A stretch of DNA of 64,000 bases from Kribbella voronezhensis (lineage in GTDB: Bacteria > Actinomycetota > Actinomycetes > Propionibacteriales > Kribbellaceae), in NCBI RefSeq assembly GCF_004365175.1, contig NZ_SOCE01000001.1:483154-547153 (forward strand), written 5' to 3'. Under the pieces are notes generated by a model. That model made no database searches and was not told where the DNA came from. It saw only the letters and a list, made by a program, of their open reading frames with translations. This document shows positions 1 to 8,901 of this stretch, piece after piece. Position numbers and translations under genes: made by a program. The number at the start of each line of letters is the position of its first letter. The first letter of the stretch is position 1.

Positions 1-1077
1 CGCCGGCGTGCCGCTCGTGCTCCAACTGCTGCCGTCCCAGTGCTCGACAAAGGCACGGCCTGCGTTGTTCCCCACGCCCCAGACGTCGTTCGGCGAGAGG
101 GCAGTGACCCCGGTGAACGCGAATGCCGCACTGGGCGTCGCCGGGGCCGGTGTTGCGACCTCGGCCCATCGCGTGCCGTCCCAGTGGATGGCGAACGGCT
201 GCTGGGAGGAGGACGTGCCGTCCGGGCTGGTGACACCCACTCCTCCGACGGCCCAGACGTCATTGCCCGAGACGGCAGTCACCGCGACGGGAAAACCGTT
301 CGACTCGCCTTGGTTCAGCACCGCCGGCTGGGACAGCGACCAGGCGGTGCCGTTCCAGTGCATCAGCAGCGGACTATGCGGGCTGACGCCGCCCTGGTCG
401 AACTCGCCCACGGCCCAGATGTCGTCGGCCGAGACGGCGGTGATCGCATGCAGGACGTTGGAATCGGAGACCTGGCGCGGCACGTTCGGCACGACCGACC
501 ACCTGACGCCGTCCCAGTGCTCGATCAGCGGCAGCGTCAGGTCGTTGGTGGAGAATTTGCCGACGGCCCACGCGTTGCCGGCGGAGAGGGCAGTCACTCC
601 CTCGACCCGGGCACTGATCGCTCCAGTGGGCATGGGCATCGTCACTGAGCGCCAGGCGCTGCCGTTCCAATGTTCGGCCAGCAGACTCTGGCTGCTCACG
701 ACGTTCCCGACGGCCCAGGCGTCGTTGGCCGCATCGGCGCTGACCGACGTGAGCACGGCGTTCTGCGTACCCGTGAGCGACACGCTCCAGGCGGTGCCGT
801 TCCAGTGCTCGATCAGAGGGAAGGCCCCGCTCAGGTTGAAGCCCGTCTTGCTCTCCAAGCCGACGGCCCACACATCGGTGTCGGAGACGGCGGCCACACT
901 GAGGAGACTGTTGGTGGACAAGGTGCCGGTGGTGACGTTGGGACTGTTCACGACGGACCAGACGTCGCCGGTGGCGGCATCGGCGGCCGATGGCGCCATC
1001 AGCAGGGCCGTAGTGATCACGGCGGCGCTCGCGGCGAGGACCGATTTCCTCCAGCCGGCATTTCCTCGGTACGACAT
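1..1077 (-). CDS. Secreted WAVG-repeat (beta-propeller-like) protein, 3' end beyond the window
   Basis: Reading leftward from ATG at 1077 the frame stays open for 359 codons to the window edge, so the C-terminus is missing. The N-terminus is a clear Sec signal: a short basic stretch, a hydrophobic core rich in A, V and L, then an A-D-A-A-type cleavage site near residue 34. The mature part is built of repeats of about 47-58 residues, each with a D-x-W-A-V-G strand and an E-H-W-(N/D)-G-(T/S)-x-W turn. The HW(N/D)G turns map near 30, 180, 355, 520, 668 and 806. Such repeats are typical of bladed extracellular proteins of soil actinobacteria, with no known catalytic activity. The ribosome site is GGGAAAG just before the ATG. 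Binding of a surface or polymer ligand is possible but not shown by the sequence. Confidence 0.85.
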   Translation of the reverse strand, partial: MSYRGNAGWRKSVLAASAAVITTALLMAPSAADAATGDVWSVVNSPNVTTGTLSTNSLLSVAAVSDTDVWAVGLESKTGFNLSGAFPLIEHWNGTAWSVSLTGTQNAVLTSVSADAANDAWAVGNVVSSQSLLAEHWNGSAWRSVTMPMPTGAISARVEGVTALSAGNAWAVGKFSTNDLTLPLIEHWDGVRWSVVPNVPRQVSDSNVLHAITAVSADDIWAVGEFDQGGVSPHSPLLMHWNGTAWSLSQPAVLNQGESNGFPVAVTAVSGNDVWAVGGVGVTSPDGTSSSQQPFAIHWDGTRWAEVATPAPATPSAAFAFTGVTALSPNDVWGVGNNAGRAFVEHWDGSSWSTSGTPA

Positions 1078-1527
1078 ACTTTCCCTTCTTCGGACATGAG
1101 TGATGAGCCGGCCGGATCGGCCGGATCAGAGACAAACGAATTCCGGTGGCTTCGCGATTCGGCGCCGGAACTCAAACCAGCGGCGAGAGCGCGTCCGGTA
1201 ACTGCGATTGGATGAATCGTGGTGGGCTGTCCCCCGGCGGCAACCCATGATCCGCAGCAGGGCCGCGTTCCAGTCCAGGATCACGTCGCCGGAATCATGC
1301 CCGCCGGCGACGCCGCCGACCACCCGGCGGCCAGTACCCCCACGCTGCTGCCGGCCAACACCAGCAAGCTCCTGCGCGGTAAGCCCTCAATCGTCATTCC
1401 TCTCCCGAGCGGTCGAAGATCCTCACCAGGTGGTCGATTCACACCTGGAAATACGAGCGGGGGTTACACGACCCGCAGGAGGTTCGTGGAATCCGGCCGC
1501 CGGAGGTCGCGGCGCTGGTGCGGGCCG

Positions 1528-1614
1528 GCCATCCTGTTCGGTGCAGGCCTTCGCTGGGCTGAATGCGTCGCGCTCGACCTGGACGACTTCCGCTCGGCCA
1601 AGAGGCGAAGGGAT
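1528..1614 (+). pseudogene. Fragment of a tyrosine recombinase (phage integrase) gene
   Basis: The stretch 1078-1627 holds no intact gene. Inside it, one plus-strand frame reads a peptide with the G-A-G-L-R-x-x-E-x-V-A-L-D-L-D-D-F pattern that surrounds the first catalytic arginine of tyrosine recombinases, followed by S-A-K-R-R-R. The remaining catalytic residues (the H-x-x-R box and the tyrosine) are absent, and the surrounding sequence fits no recombinase frame. I read it as a decayed remnant of an integrase gene. The similarity is short and could be chance. Confidence 0.4.
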
Positions 1615-1627
1615 CTAGCCTGGAGAC

Positions 1628-2461
1628 ATGGCGGGGTTCGAGCATCACGAGCGACGGGTACACCCTGCGTTGCGCCCGTACCTCGGCGATTTCATCGGCT
1701 ATGCGTACGGCGGTGAGCCGCCTGAGCTTCATCGGGGGCTGCCGTCGCAGTATCTGACGATTGTGATCACGCTGGACGAGCCGTTGGGGCTGGCCGTTGC
1801 CGGCGAACCGGTGGAGAAGTTCAGCACGTTGGCGAGCGGACTGCATTCCACAGCTGTCCGGATCGGTGGTTCGCCGAATCGCTCGGGTGTCCAGCTCGCC
1901 CTCACCCCGGCGGGTTGTCGTGCCCTGTTCGGTCTGCCGGCCGGCGAGCTCGCGGCGACCACGGTCAATCTCGACGAGTTGGTCGGTCAGGCGGCGGCCG
2001 AACTCGGTGAGCGGCTTCGGGAGACGTCCGAATGGGAGCAGCGGTTCGACATCTTGGAGCAGCTGTTCCTCGAGGCCTGGCGTGACGAGCCCGTGCCCGA
2101 GGCACGCGCCGAGCTCAGCTGGGCCTGGCAGCGGTTGCGTGAGACGGCCGGCGGCGTCGGCGTACAGGAACTGGCCCGGGAGGTCGGGTGGAGCCGGCGG
2201 CATCTGAGCGAGCGGTTCCGGGCGGAGTACGGGTTGTCGCCGAAGGTCGCGGGCCGGGTACTGCGGTTCGAGCAGGCCGTTGCGACGTTGAAGCGCCGGC
2301 CCACCACCCGCCTTGCGGATCTGGCAGCAGACCTCGGGTACGCCGACCAGGCGCACCTCACCCGCGAATGGCACTCCCTTGCCGGCTGCTCACCGCGGCA
2401 GTGGATGACCGAAGAGCTCCCAATCGTCCAAGACCCGGAGGCCGCCCCGGCAGCAGGCTAG
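1628..2461 (+). CDS. AraC-family transcriptional regulator
   Basis: The 277-residue protein has an N-terminal sensing region (about 1-165) and a C-terminal double helix-turn-helix of the AraC type (about 180-265). The latter includes W-S-R-R-H-L-S-E-R-F-R in the first reading helix and D-L-G-Y-A-D-Q-A-H-L-T-R-E-W in the second, the usual AraC signature. The start is ATG at 1628 with GGAGAC just upstream. The stop is followed after four bases by a VOC-family gene, so the two are probably one transcript and the VOC protein is a likely target or partner. The ligand is unknown. Family assignment is firm, function is not. Confidence 0.9.
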   Translation: MAGFEHHERRVHPALRPYLGDFIGYAYGGEPPELHRGLPSQYLTIVITLDEPLGLAVAGEPVEKFSTLASGLHSTAVRIGGSPNRSGVQLALTPAGCRALFGLPAGELAATTVNLDELVGQAAAELGERLRETSEWEQRFDILEQLFLEAWRDEPVPEARAELSWAWQRLRETAGGVGVQELAREVGWSRRHLSERFRAEYGLSPKVAGRVLRFEQAVATLKRRPTTRLADLAADLGYADQAHLTREWHSLAGCSPRQWMTEELPIVQDPEAAPAAG

Positions 2462-2465
2462 GGGC

Positions 2466-2894
2466 ATGGATACGAAGAACGTCACCGGAGTCTGGCCGAC
2501 TTTGGTCTATGCGAACGGCCAAGCCGCACTGAAGTTCCTCACCGAGGGGCTCGGCTTCACCCTGACAGCCTCGTACGCCGGTGCGGCACCCGAGTCGATC
2601 GCGCACGCCGAGCTCGCCTGGCCGACTGGTGGTGGGGTGATGGTGAGCTCGGCCGACGCCAAGGACACGTCCGACGAGTTCAGCGCCTTCGCCGATCGCA
2701 CCCAGTCGGTGTATCTCGTCCACGACGACCCCGACCGGGTCTTTGCGACGGCGACCGCGGCGGGAGCGACCGTAGTACGGGCCATGCGTGAGGAGGACTA
2801 CGGGTCGCGAGGGTTCACGATCGCCGATCCGGAAGGGAATCTGTGGAGTGTCGGAACCTATGGCGGCGAGTTGTCCACAGGGGTCGAACAGTGA
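2466..2894 (+). CDS. VOC superfamily (glyoxalase/bleomycin-resistance fold) protein
   Basis: The 142-residue protein has the paired beta-alpha-beta-beta-beta layout of the vicinal oxygen chelate fold. It opens with P-T-L-V-Y-A-N-G-Q-A-A-L-K-F-L and closes with the G-F-T-I-A-D-P-E-G-N-L-W-S-V-G strand that usually supplies the last metal-binding glutamate. Members can be isomerases, dioxygenases or drug-binding proteins, and nothing here chooses between them. It starts at ATG 2466, four bases after the AraC gene, with a GGGG stretch in front, and ends 26 bases before recQ. Co-regulation with the AraC gene is inferred from spacing. Confidence 0.85.
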   Translation: MDTKNVTGVWPTLVYANGQAALKFLTEGLGFTLTASYAGAAPESIAHAELAWPTGGGVMVSSADAKDTSDEFSAFADRTQSVYLVHDDPDRVFATATAAGATVVRAMREEDYGSRGFTIADPEGNLWSVGTYGGELSTGVEQ

Positions 2895-2920
2895 GGTGGC
2901 GATTTCCGTAGGATTGCCGG

Positions 2921-4768
2921 GTGGCTGCTGCTGAGTTCCCCGAAGACGATCCTGCGAGCGAGGCTGCGCAGGTCCTGCACCGGGTCTTCGGATACGACTC
3001 GTTTCGTGGGCAGCAGCAGGAGATCATCGACACCGTCGTCGCCGGTGGTGACGCGCTCGTCCTGATGCCGACCGGTGGCGGCAAGTCGCTGTGCTACCAG
3101 ATCCCGGCGCTCGTGCGGTCCGGCGTCGGTGTGGTGATCTCGCCACTGATCGCGCTGATGCAGGACCAGGTCGACGCGTTGACCGCGCTTGGCGTGCGAG
3201 CGGGATTCCTCAACTCCACGCAGGACTTCGAGCAGCGCCGCGAGGTCGAGCAGGCCTTCCTGTCCGGCGAACTCGACTTGCTGTATCTGGCGCCCGAGCG
3301 GCTCCGGGTCGAGGCGACCACGCGGCTGCTCGACCAGGGCAAGATCTCGCTGTTCGCGATCGACGAGGCGCACTGCGTCTCCCAATGGGGACACGACTTC
3401 CGGCCCGACTACCTGATGCTGTCGCAGCTGCACGAGCGCTGGCCCGACGTACCGCGGATCGCGCTCACGGCCACCGCCACCGAGGCGACCCACCGCGAGA
3501 TCGCCACCCGGCTGAACCTCACCGAGGCCAGGCACTTCGTCGCCAGCTTCGACCGGCCCAACATCCAGTACCGGATCGTCTCGAAGGACAACCCGCAGCG
3601 GCAGTTGCTCGACCTGCTCCGCACCGAGCACGCGGGCGACGCCGGCATCGTCTACTGCCTGTCCCGCAACAGCGTGGAGAAGACCGCGACCTTCCTGACC
3701 CAGAACGGCATCGAGGCCGTCCCGTACCACGCGGGTCTGGACAGCCGTACGCGCGCGAAGAACCAGTCCCGCTTCCTGCGCGAGGACGGCCTGGTCGTGG
3801 TCGCGACGATCGCCTTCGGGATGGGGATCGACAAGCCCGACGTGCGTTTCGTCGCGCACCTCGACCTGCCGAAGTCGGTCGAGGGCTACTACCAGGAGAC
3901 CGGTCGCGCCGGTCGCGACGGCCTGCCGTCGACGGCCTGGCTGGCGTACGGACTGCAGGACGTCGTCCAGCAACGCAAGATGATCGACACCTCCGAAGGC
4001 GATGCGGCCCACCGCCGGCGGCTCGGCACCCACCTCGACGCGATGCTCGCGCTCTGCGAGACCGTCCAGTGCCGCCGCATGCAGCTTCTCGCGTACTTCG
4101 GCCAAACGGGCGAAGCGTGCGGGAACTGTGACACCTGCCTGACCCCACCGGAGTCGTGGGACGGCACGATCCCCGCGCAGAAGCTGCTCTCGACCGTCTA
4201 CCGGTTGCAGCACGAGCGGAACCAGAAGTTCGGCGCCGGTCAGGTGGTCGACATCCTGCTCGGCAAACCCACCGAGAAGGTGAAGCAGTTCCGGCACGAC
4301 GAGCTGACCGTCTTCGGCATCGGCACGGAGTTGAAGGACACCGAGTGGCGTGGCGTGATCCGCCAGTTGCTCGCCCAGCGCCTGCTCACCGTCGAAGGTG
4401 ATTACGGCACCCTGCTGCTCACCGAAGACAGTGCCGAGGTGCTCGGCCGGCGTCGCGAGGTGATGATGCGCCGCGAGCCCGAGCGGTCCGGCCGGGCATC
4501 GCGCTCGTCGTCGGCGGGCAAGAAGAAGGCCGCCGTCGCCGATCTGGCGCCCGAGGCAGTCGAGGTGTTCGAACGCCTCCGCAGCTGGCGGGCCGCGACC
4601 GCCAAGGAGCAGGGCGTACCGGCGTACGTCATCTTCCACGACGCGACCCTGCGCCAGATCGCCACCGAGCTTCCGGGCACCCTCGCCGAGCTCGGCACCA
4701 TCAGCGGGGTCGGCGAGAACAAACTCGCGAAGTACGGCGAAGGTGTCCTGGAAGCGCTGGTGGCCTGA
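2921..4768 (+). CDS. recQ: ATP-dependent DNA helicase RecQ
   Basis: This 615-residue 3'-5' DNA helicase acts in recombinational repair and restart of stalled forks. The helicase core carries Walker A M-P-T-G-G-G-K-S (49-56), the D-E-A-H box (148-151) with the RecQ-typical [11 protein letters not shown] that follows it, and motif [12 protein letters not shown]. The zinc site is C384, C400, C403 and C406. A C-terminal HRDC domain spans about 543-613 and ends in the [11 protein letters not shown] hairpin. Start is GTG at 2921 with AGGA seven bases upstream. Length and domain order match full-length bacterial RecQ. No LexA site is visible upstream, and the gene is the last in its orientation here. 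Confidence 0.97.
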   Translation: MAAAEFPEDDPASEAAQVLHRVFGYDSFRGQQQEIIDTVVAGGDALVLMPTGGGKSLCYQIPALVRSGVGVVISPLIALMQDQVDALTALGVRAGFLNSTQDFEQRREVEQAFLSGELDLLYLAPERLRVEATTRLLDQGKISLFAIDEAHCVSQWGHDFRPDYLMLSQLHERWPDVPRIALTATATEATHREIATRLNLTEARHFVASFDRPNIQYRIVSKDNPQRQLLDLLRTEHAGDAGIVYCLSRNSVEKTATFLTQNGIEAVPYHAGLDSRTRAKNQSRFLREDGLVVVATIAFGMGIDKPDVRFVAHLDLPKSVEGYYQETGRAGRDGLPSTAWLAYGLQDVVQQRKMIDTSEGDAAHRRRLGTHLDAMLALCETVQCRRMQLLAYFGQTGEACGNCDTCLTPPESWDGTIPAQKLLSTVYRLQHERNQKFGAGQVVDILLGKPTEKVKQFRHDELTVFGIGTELKDTEWRGVIRQLLAQRLLTVEGDYGTLLLTEDSAEVLGRRREVMMRREPERSGRASRSSSAGKKKAAVADLAPEAVEVFERLRSWRAATAKEQGVPAYVIFHDATLRQIATELPGTLAELGTISGVGENKLAKYGEGVLEALVA

Positions 4769-4779
4769 CAGCTGTCAGG
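4764..4779. terminator. Palindrome between convergent recQ and LysR gene
   Basis: A perfect 16-base palindrome (CCTGACAGCTGTCAGG) covers the recQ stop codon and lies ten bases from the end of the convergent LysR-type gene. It may act as a weak bidirectional terminator. There is no T-run on either side, so this is tentative. Confidence 0.4.
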
Positions 4780-4788
4780 AGGTTCGGG

Positions 4789-5655
4789 TCACGTCCAGGT
4801 GAGGCCGGCGGCGAGGTCGGCGAAGGCGTAGACGATGCGGGACCGGCGGGCCGCCGACCAGGCCAGGTGGACGTGGTTGGGACCGATGTCCTCGATCGGC
4901 ACCCTGACCACATCGGGACGGCTGTAGAAACGAGCCGTGGACAGCGGCAGCACGGAAACACCGTTGCCGATGGCAACGTGCTCGAGCTTCTCCTCCACAC
5001 TGTGGAAGACCGGCAACCGGCCGGTCTTGCCTTCGCGCAACTCGACGGCGACATCGCGCCACTCCGGCACGGCGTCCGGCGGCTGCAGCAGGTGGTCGTG
5101 GGCGAGATCCTCGATCCGGATCACCGGCTTGCCCGCCAACCGGTGATCCGCGGGCAGCATCGCGACCCGCGGTTCGTCGAAGAGGGGTCGCACGGTCAAG
5201 CCCTGCTGATCGATCGGCAGGCGGACGATGCTGACGTCCGCGCGGCCGTCCCGCAGTACCTCGGTCTGATCGACCCACGACGTCCGGAGCAGTTCGACGG
5301 TCAGGTCCGGGTACTGCGCGGTCAGTGCCCGGACCGCCGGCGTGACCGTGATTCCGGGCATGAAGCCGATCGTGAACGTCTGCGGTCCCTTGGCTGCCTG
5401 GGTCACCCTTCGCTGGGCCGCACCGGCCGAGGCGAGCAGCGGCCGCGCGTCCTCGAGCAGTTGCCGGCCGGCCGCCGTCAACGCGGTGGCCCGTTTGTCG
5501 CGGACGAACAACTGCACCTTGAGCTCGTCCTCGAGCGCCCGGATCTGTCGCGACAGCACCGGCTGCGCGATGTGCAGCCGCTCCGCCGCCCGGCCGAAGT
5601 GCAGTTCCTCGGCGACCGTGACGAAGTACCGCAGCTTCCGCAGATCCAGATCCAC
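4789..5655 (-). CDS. LysR-family transcriptional regulator
   Basis: The 288-residue protein starts with a winged helix-turn-helix (about 1-60; L-R-K-L-R-Y-F-V-T-V-A-E-E-L-H-F-G-R-A-A). The reading helix contains Q-P-V-L-S-R-Q-I-R-A-L-E-D-E-L, the classic LysR pattern. It is followed by a two-lobed effector domain (about 88-285). The start is GTG at 5655, chosen because of the strong AGGAGGTGG in front. It lies downstream of, and in the same direction as, a VOC gene, 46 bases away. The inducer is unknown. A dyad just upstream (5670-5684) suggests autoregulation. Confidence 0.93.
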   Translation of the reverse strand: MDLDLRKLRYFVTVAEELHFGRAAERLHIAQPVLSRQIRALEDELKVQLFVRDKRATALTAAGRQLLEDARPLLASAGAAQRRVTQAAKGPQTFTIGFMPGITVTPAVRALTAQYPDLTVELLRTSWVDQTEVLRDGRADVSIVRLPIDQQGLTVRPLFDEPRVAMLPADHRLAGKPVIRIEDLAHDHLLQPPDAVPEWRDVAVELREGKTGRLPVFHSVEEKLEHVAIGNGVSVLPLSTARFYSRPDVVRVPIEDIGPNHVHLAWSAARRSRIVYAFADLAAGLTWT

Positions 5656-5669
5656 CTGCCCACCTCCTG

Positions 5670-5684
5670 ATACCTCCAGGGTAT
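5670..5684 (-). promoter_or_regulatory. Candidate LysR-type operator
   Basis: ATACC-TCCAG-GGTAT is a 15-base dyad with the T-N11-A spacing of LysR-family boxes, located 15 bases before the start of the LysR-type gene. Binding by that protein is inferred from position and symmetry only. Confidence 0.45.
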
Positions 5685-5701
5685 GACCCGTGCGGCGGCG
5701 G

Positions 5702-6073
5702 TCAGCTCTGGCCGGCGAAGAGCTTGTTGTGGTCCGGGTCGTAGAAGGTGAACATCGGCGGTACGCCCGGCCAGTTCAGCAGCGCGTCCGCGATGACGCC
5801 CTGGCCCGTCAGCGCGGCGTGAGCTGCGGCGGCATCGTCGGTCGCCAGCCGGATCCCTGTGTCGGTACCGGCCGGGAAGGCGTCGGTGGCCGGGATCAGG
5901 GCGATCGACGTACCGCCACCGGGAGGCGCCACGACCAGCCAGCGGCCGCCGAGTTGCGGCAACGGCGCATCCAGCTCCGTCACGAACCCCAGTGTGTGGA
6001 CGTAGAAGTCGAGCGCCCTGTCCTGGTCGGCGACCGGGACGGCGACTGTACGGATGCCAGTGAAGTGGTTCAT
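5702..6073 (-). CDS. VOC superfamily protein
   Basis: I take ATG at 6073 as the start because CTGAGGAGC precedes it. An upstream ATG in frame (6139) would add 22 unconserved residues. The 123-residue product has the single-module VOC layout, with V-A-V-P-V-A-D-Q-D-R-A-L-D-F-Y at the first metal strand and F-Y-D-P-D-H-N-K-L-F at the last. It resembles small extradiol-dioxygenase or glyoxalase-like proteins, but no substrate can be named. It lies between the DUF3352 gene and the LysR gene in the same orientation, and could be one of the LysR protein's targets. Confidence 0.87.
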   Translation of the reverse strand: MNHFTGIRTVAVPVADQDRALDFYVHTLGFVTELDAPLPQLGGRWLVVAPPGGGTSIALIPATDAFPAGTDTGIRLATDDAAAAHAALTGQGVIADALLNWPGVPPMFTFYDPDHNKLFAGQS

Positions 6074-6154
6074 CTCGTGCTCCTCAGAAAGTGTGCTGAC
6101 ACCCTGAGGTAGAAGCCGCCGCCCGGTTTTCGACATCACCGACGGGTTTCGTCG

Positions 6155-8092
6155 CTACTTGGCTACGACTCGCAGCGTGAAGTCCGCTTCGCCGTCGCCG
6201 GTGACGCGGGTGCTGAACCCGGCCGAGCGGAGCGCGGCGTAGTCCTTGTCCGAACTCACCTTGCTGCTCAGCGACCCGATCGCCTCGAAGTCGACGTACC
6301 CGACCAGTACGGCGCCCTTCGTGTCCGGCACCGCCTGCTTGAAGTTCTCGGTCTGGCCGAGGTTGCCACCCTTCAGCACCTGCTCCGCGTAGCCCTGGTC
6401 GGTCGCGATCACCAACGTGTCGTCGTCCTTGGCCTTCTTGACCGGGACGTTCGCCGTGGTGCGGCTGTGCATCAGATTCAGCAGCTTGTCGACGACCTCC
6501 TCGGCCTTGCCGGGGTCGGTCTCCATCCGGGCCGCGATCTTGGGGCCGTCGGCCTTGTCCTTGTCGATCGCGAGCGCCAGATTCTTGCCCAGCAACGGCT
6601 TCAGGTCGTCCGGCAACGCGATGCCGTACTCGTCGGTGAAGTTCTTGGTCAGGTCACCGAGGTTGATCCCGGCCTGACCGGACGACTTCTCCAGCTGGGT
6701 CCAGATGGTGCCGACCAGATTCGCACCGTCCGAGAGAGCGAGCGCACCCGCCGTGGTGTCCGGGAGTTTGCCGATCACGTCGCCCGCGTCCTTGGTACCG
6801 ACCTTCAGGCTCTGGTCGCCGTGCACGACGCCCTTCAGTTCGACGTACTGCGCATCGAATCGCAGAACGGCGGCCGCGCTTCCCTCGGGCAACGCGGCGC
6901 GCTGCTGCTCGGTCATCTTCTTGCCGGCCGCGAGCGCCAGGCCCTTCGTGTCCGCCCAGAAGGACGCGAAACCCTGCTCACCGAGCGCGGACATGTCCTT
7001 GCTGAACTTCTCGTTGTCCTGCAGCGAGGATCCCTTGCTCGCGGCAACGGCCGAGTCGAGCACGGACTGCTCGTCGGACAGCAGCACATACTTCCCGGCG
7101 AAGGCACGCTTCGGCGCGTGGTCGTCGCCGGCGAACAACTTGTCCAGGCCCTTGGTGGCCTTGCCCTGGTTCTTCACCTCGACAGCGACCACGGCCTCGG
7201 CCTTGCCGTCGTCGGCCGGTACCGCGGCCACGCCGGCGCGATCGCCGAGCCACGGCTTGACGTCCTTCTCGAAGTCGACGTCGGCGAGGTCGTCGCCGGC
7301 GTCCTTCTTGATCAGGTCGAACAGCTTCTGCCGCAGATCGTCCTTGTCGCTGGTGAGCCCGATCTTCTCCTTCGCGGACGGGAACTTCATCAGGAACCGC
7401 AGCGCGGCGACCCGCTGGCCGGCCGACGGGTTCAGGTCGATCCGCGCATAGGCGACCGAGTTCGCCGGGAGCACGCTCGCCGGCTGGTCACCCCCGTTGA
7501 GCTTCGCGTAGGCGAAGATCCCACCGCCGCCGATGACAGCCAGCACGGCCAGCACCGCGATCAGCGGGACCAGCTTCGTGCGCTTCTTCCGCGGCTCCGG
7601 CTGCCACTGCTGCACCTGCGGCTGCCCCCCGAACGGCGGCTGCCCACCCTGCCCGTACTGCGCCTGCCCGTACTGCGGCTGCCCACCCTGCCCGTACTGC
7701 GGTCCCTGTGGGTAATCCGCCGCTCCCGGCTGAGGCCAAAGCGCCCCCGGATTCCCCTGCCCCGGCACCTGCCCGTACTGCGGCCCGGACTGCCCCTGCG
7801 AACCGCCATAACCCGGCTGGCCCTGCGCACTCCCGTAACCCGGCTGGCCCTGCGAACCGCCGTAACCCGGCTGGCTTTGCGGACCGCCGGAACCGGGCTG
7901 GCTTTGCGGACCGCCGTAACCAGGCTGGCCCTGCGGACCGCCGGAACCGGGCTGGCTTTGCGGACCGCCGGAACCGGGCTGGCCCTGCGGACCCCCATAA
8001 CCCGGCTGGCCCTGCGGACCGGCGTGCGGGCCCTGCGGGGCGCCGTACGGGTTGTGTGGGCCGCCCTGTGGCGGGTTGGTGTTGTCAGACAT
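6155..8092 (-). CDS. DUF3352 membrane-anchored protein with Gly/Pro/Gln-repeat N-terminus
   Basis: The 645-residue protein has three parts. Residues 1-165 are disordered and dominated by G-G-P-Q-G-Q-P-G-Y-type repeats. A single membrane helix follows (L-V-P-L-I-A-V-L-A-V-L-A-V-I, near 175-197). The rest (about 205-645) is an extracytoplasmic domain of the DUF3352 type. The topology is N-in, with the large domain outside. Function of the family is not established. The gene follows a DUF2567-like membrane gene by 49 bases in the same direction, so the two probably share a transcript. It starts at ATG 8092. Confidence 0.85.
   Translation of the reverse strand: MSDNTNPPQGGPHNPYGAPQGPHAGPQGQPGYGGPQGQPGSGGPQSQPGSGGPQGQPGYGGPQSQPGSGGPQSQPGYGGSQGQPGYGSAQGQPGYGGSQGQSGPQYGQVPGQGNPGALWPQPGAADYPQGPQYGQGGQPQYGQAQYGQGGQPPFGGQPQVQQWQPEPRKKRTKLVPLIAVLAVLAVIGGGGIFAYAKLNGGDQPASVLPANSVAYARIDLNPSAGQRVAALRFLMKFPSAKEKIGLTSDKDDLRQKLFDLIKKDAGDDLADVDFEKDVKPWLGDRAGVAAVPADDGKAEAVVAVEVKNQGKATKGLDKLFAGDDHAPKRAFAGKYVLLSDEQSVLDSAVAASKGSSLQDNEKFSKDMSALGEQGFASFWADTKGLALAAGKKMTEQQRAALPEGSAAAVLRFDAQYVELKGVVHGDQSLKVGTKDAGDVIGKLPDTTAGALALSDGANLVGTIWTQLEKSSGQAGINLGDLTKNFTDEYGIALPDDLKPLLGKNLALAIDKDKADGPKIAARMETDPGKAEEVVDKLLNLMHSRTTANVPVKKAKDDDTLVIATDQGYAEQVLKGGNLGQTENFKQAVPDTKGAVLVGYVDFEAIGSLSSKVSSDKDYAALRSAGFSTRVTGDGEADFTLRVVAK
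7785..8022 (-). repeat. In-frame 27-bp repeats encoding Q-P-G-Y-G-G-P-Q-G units
   Basis: About eight imperfect copies of a 27-base unit encode nine-residue repeats, with Y/S and G/S swaps, in the N-terminal tail of the DUF3352 protein. The unit length is a multiple of three, so gain or loss of copies keeps the frame open. Copy number is therefore likely to vary between strains. Confidence 0.85.
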
Positions 8093-8141
8093 CTATGTCC
8101 CCCTCACGTCGCCGGTGGCCTCACCACCGGGCCGGGACAGG

Positions 8142-8768
8142 TTAGTGCACCTGCGGCGATCCTTCTGACGCGGCAGGCAGCGCGTCGGTTGCAACCGGTT
8201 CGCTGCGCCAACTCGCAGCGGCGATGACAGCCGCAGCCAACGCTGCACCGACGAGCCATGCCGCGATCGGCGTCCACGTGTGCAGTTCCAGCGGAGCGTC
8301 CAGCACATCTCCCGGTTTGGCGTGCTCGAGCCGCGGCTGCAGCGGGTCGTGCCCGAGCAACATGCCGATACCCCAGGCGACACCGCCACCCAGCACCGAT
8401 CCGACCGTGATGATCCCCACCACCCACGGACCGTAGTTGCGCAACCACCAGAACAGCGCGGCACCCAGCACCAGCGCGGTCAGGAACCCGATCGCGGTGA
8501 ACGTACCGTCCGGACCGAAGACCTTCGTCATCTGCTCTTCGCCGAGCGACCCACCGCGCTCGTCCACCGTGTACTGCGCGAGCGGCGAGAACCGCTGCCA
8601 GGCCCAGCCGGCGATCGCACCGGCGACCAGGAACACCGCCACGGTCACCGCGATCGCCTTCGCCCACGGCAGTCGCGGCTGCGGCTCCGGCGGCACCCCG
8701 AACGGAGTGCCGAAAGACTGGTACGGCTGCGGCTGATCTGGCTGACTCACCGCCCCAGTGTGGCTCAT
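8142..8768 (-). CDS. Four-helix membrane protein, DUF2567-like
   Basis: A 208-residue protein with a proline-rich cytoplasmic start and four predicted membrane helices. They begin at A-I-A-V-T-V-A-V-F-L-V-A-G, F-T-A-I-G-F-L-T-A-L, V-V-G-I-I-T-V-G-S-V and P-I-A-A-W-L-V-G-A-A. Between the first two sits a loop containing G-P-D-G-T-F, as in actinobacterial DUF2567 proteins. The start is uncertain: ATG 8768 is used here, and GTG 8750, behind a GGGG stretch, is equally possible. It lies upstream of the DUF3352 gene in the same direction. The two probably form a small envelope operon of unknown role. Confidence 0.72.
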   Translation of the reverse strand: MSHTGAVSQPDQPQPYQSFGTPFGVPPEPQPRLPWAKAIAVTVAVFLVAGAIAGWAWQRFSPLAQYTVDERGGSLGEEQMTKVFGPDGTFTAIGFLTALVLGAALFWWLRNYGPWVVGIITVGSVLGGGVAWGIGMLLGHDPLQPRLEHAKPGDVLDAPLELHTWTPIAAWLVGAALAAAVIAAASWRSEPVATDALPAASEGSPQVH

Positions 8769-8796
8769 TCCCGCCGACGCCGGCCCACCGACCCGC

Positions 8797-8901
8797 TCAG
8801 CCCGCCAGACAGCCGGGCCGAGCACCGCAGGTCAGCCCGTCAGGCAGACCGGCCGAGCAGCGCAGGTCAGCCCGCGAGGCACGACGGGCCGAGCAGCGCC
8901 T
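8797..8901 (-). repeat. 35-bp tandem repeat made from the 3' end of dnaE
   Basis: Three units of exactly 35 bases begin at 8797, 8832 and 8867. The rightmost unit is the coding end of dnaE, including its TGA. The other two lie beyond the stop, and each still contains the GCGGGCTGA-type ending. Units 1 and 2 agree at about 30 of 35 positions. The array fills the gap between dnaE and the DUF2567-like gene. Confidence 0.85.

Noticed and set aside
8..1099. 363-codon plus-strand frame at the left edge
   Set aside because: The minus strand encodes a signal peptide and regular WAVG repeats, so this is its shadow.
2858..4639. 593-codon frame antisense to recQ
   Set aside because: Composition is shadow-like and recQ is intact on the plus strand.
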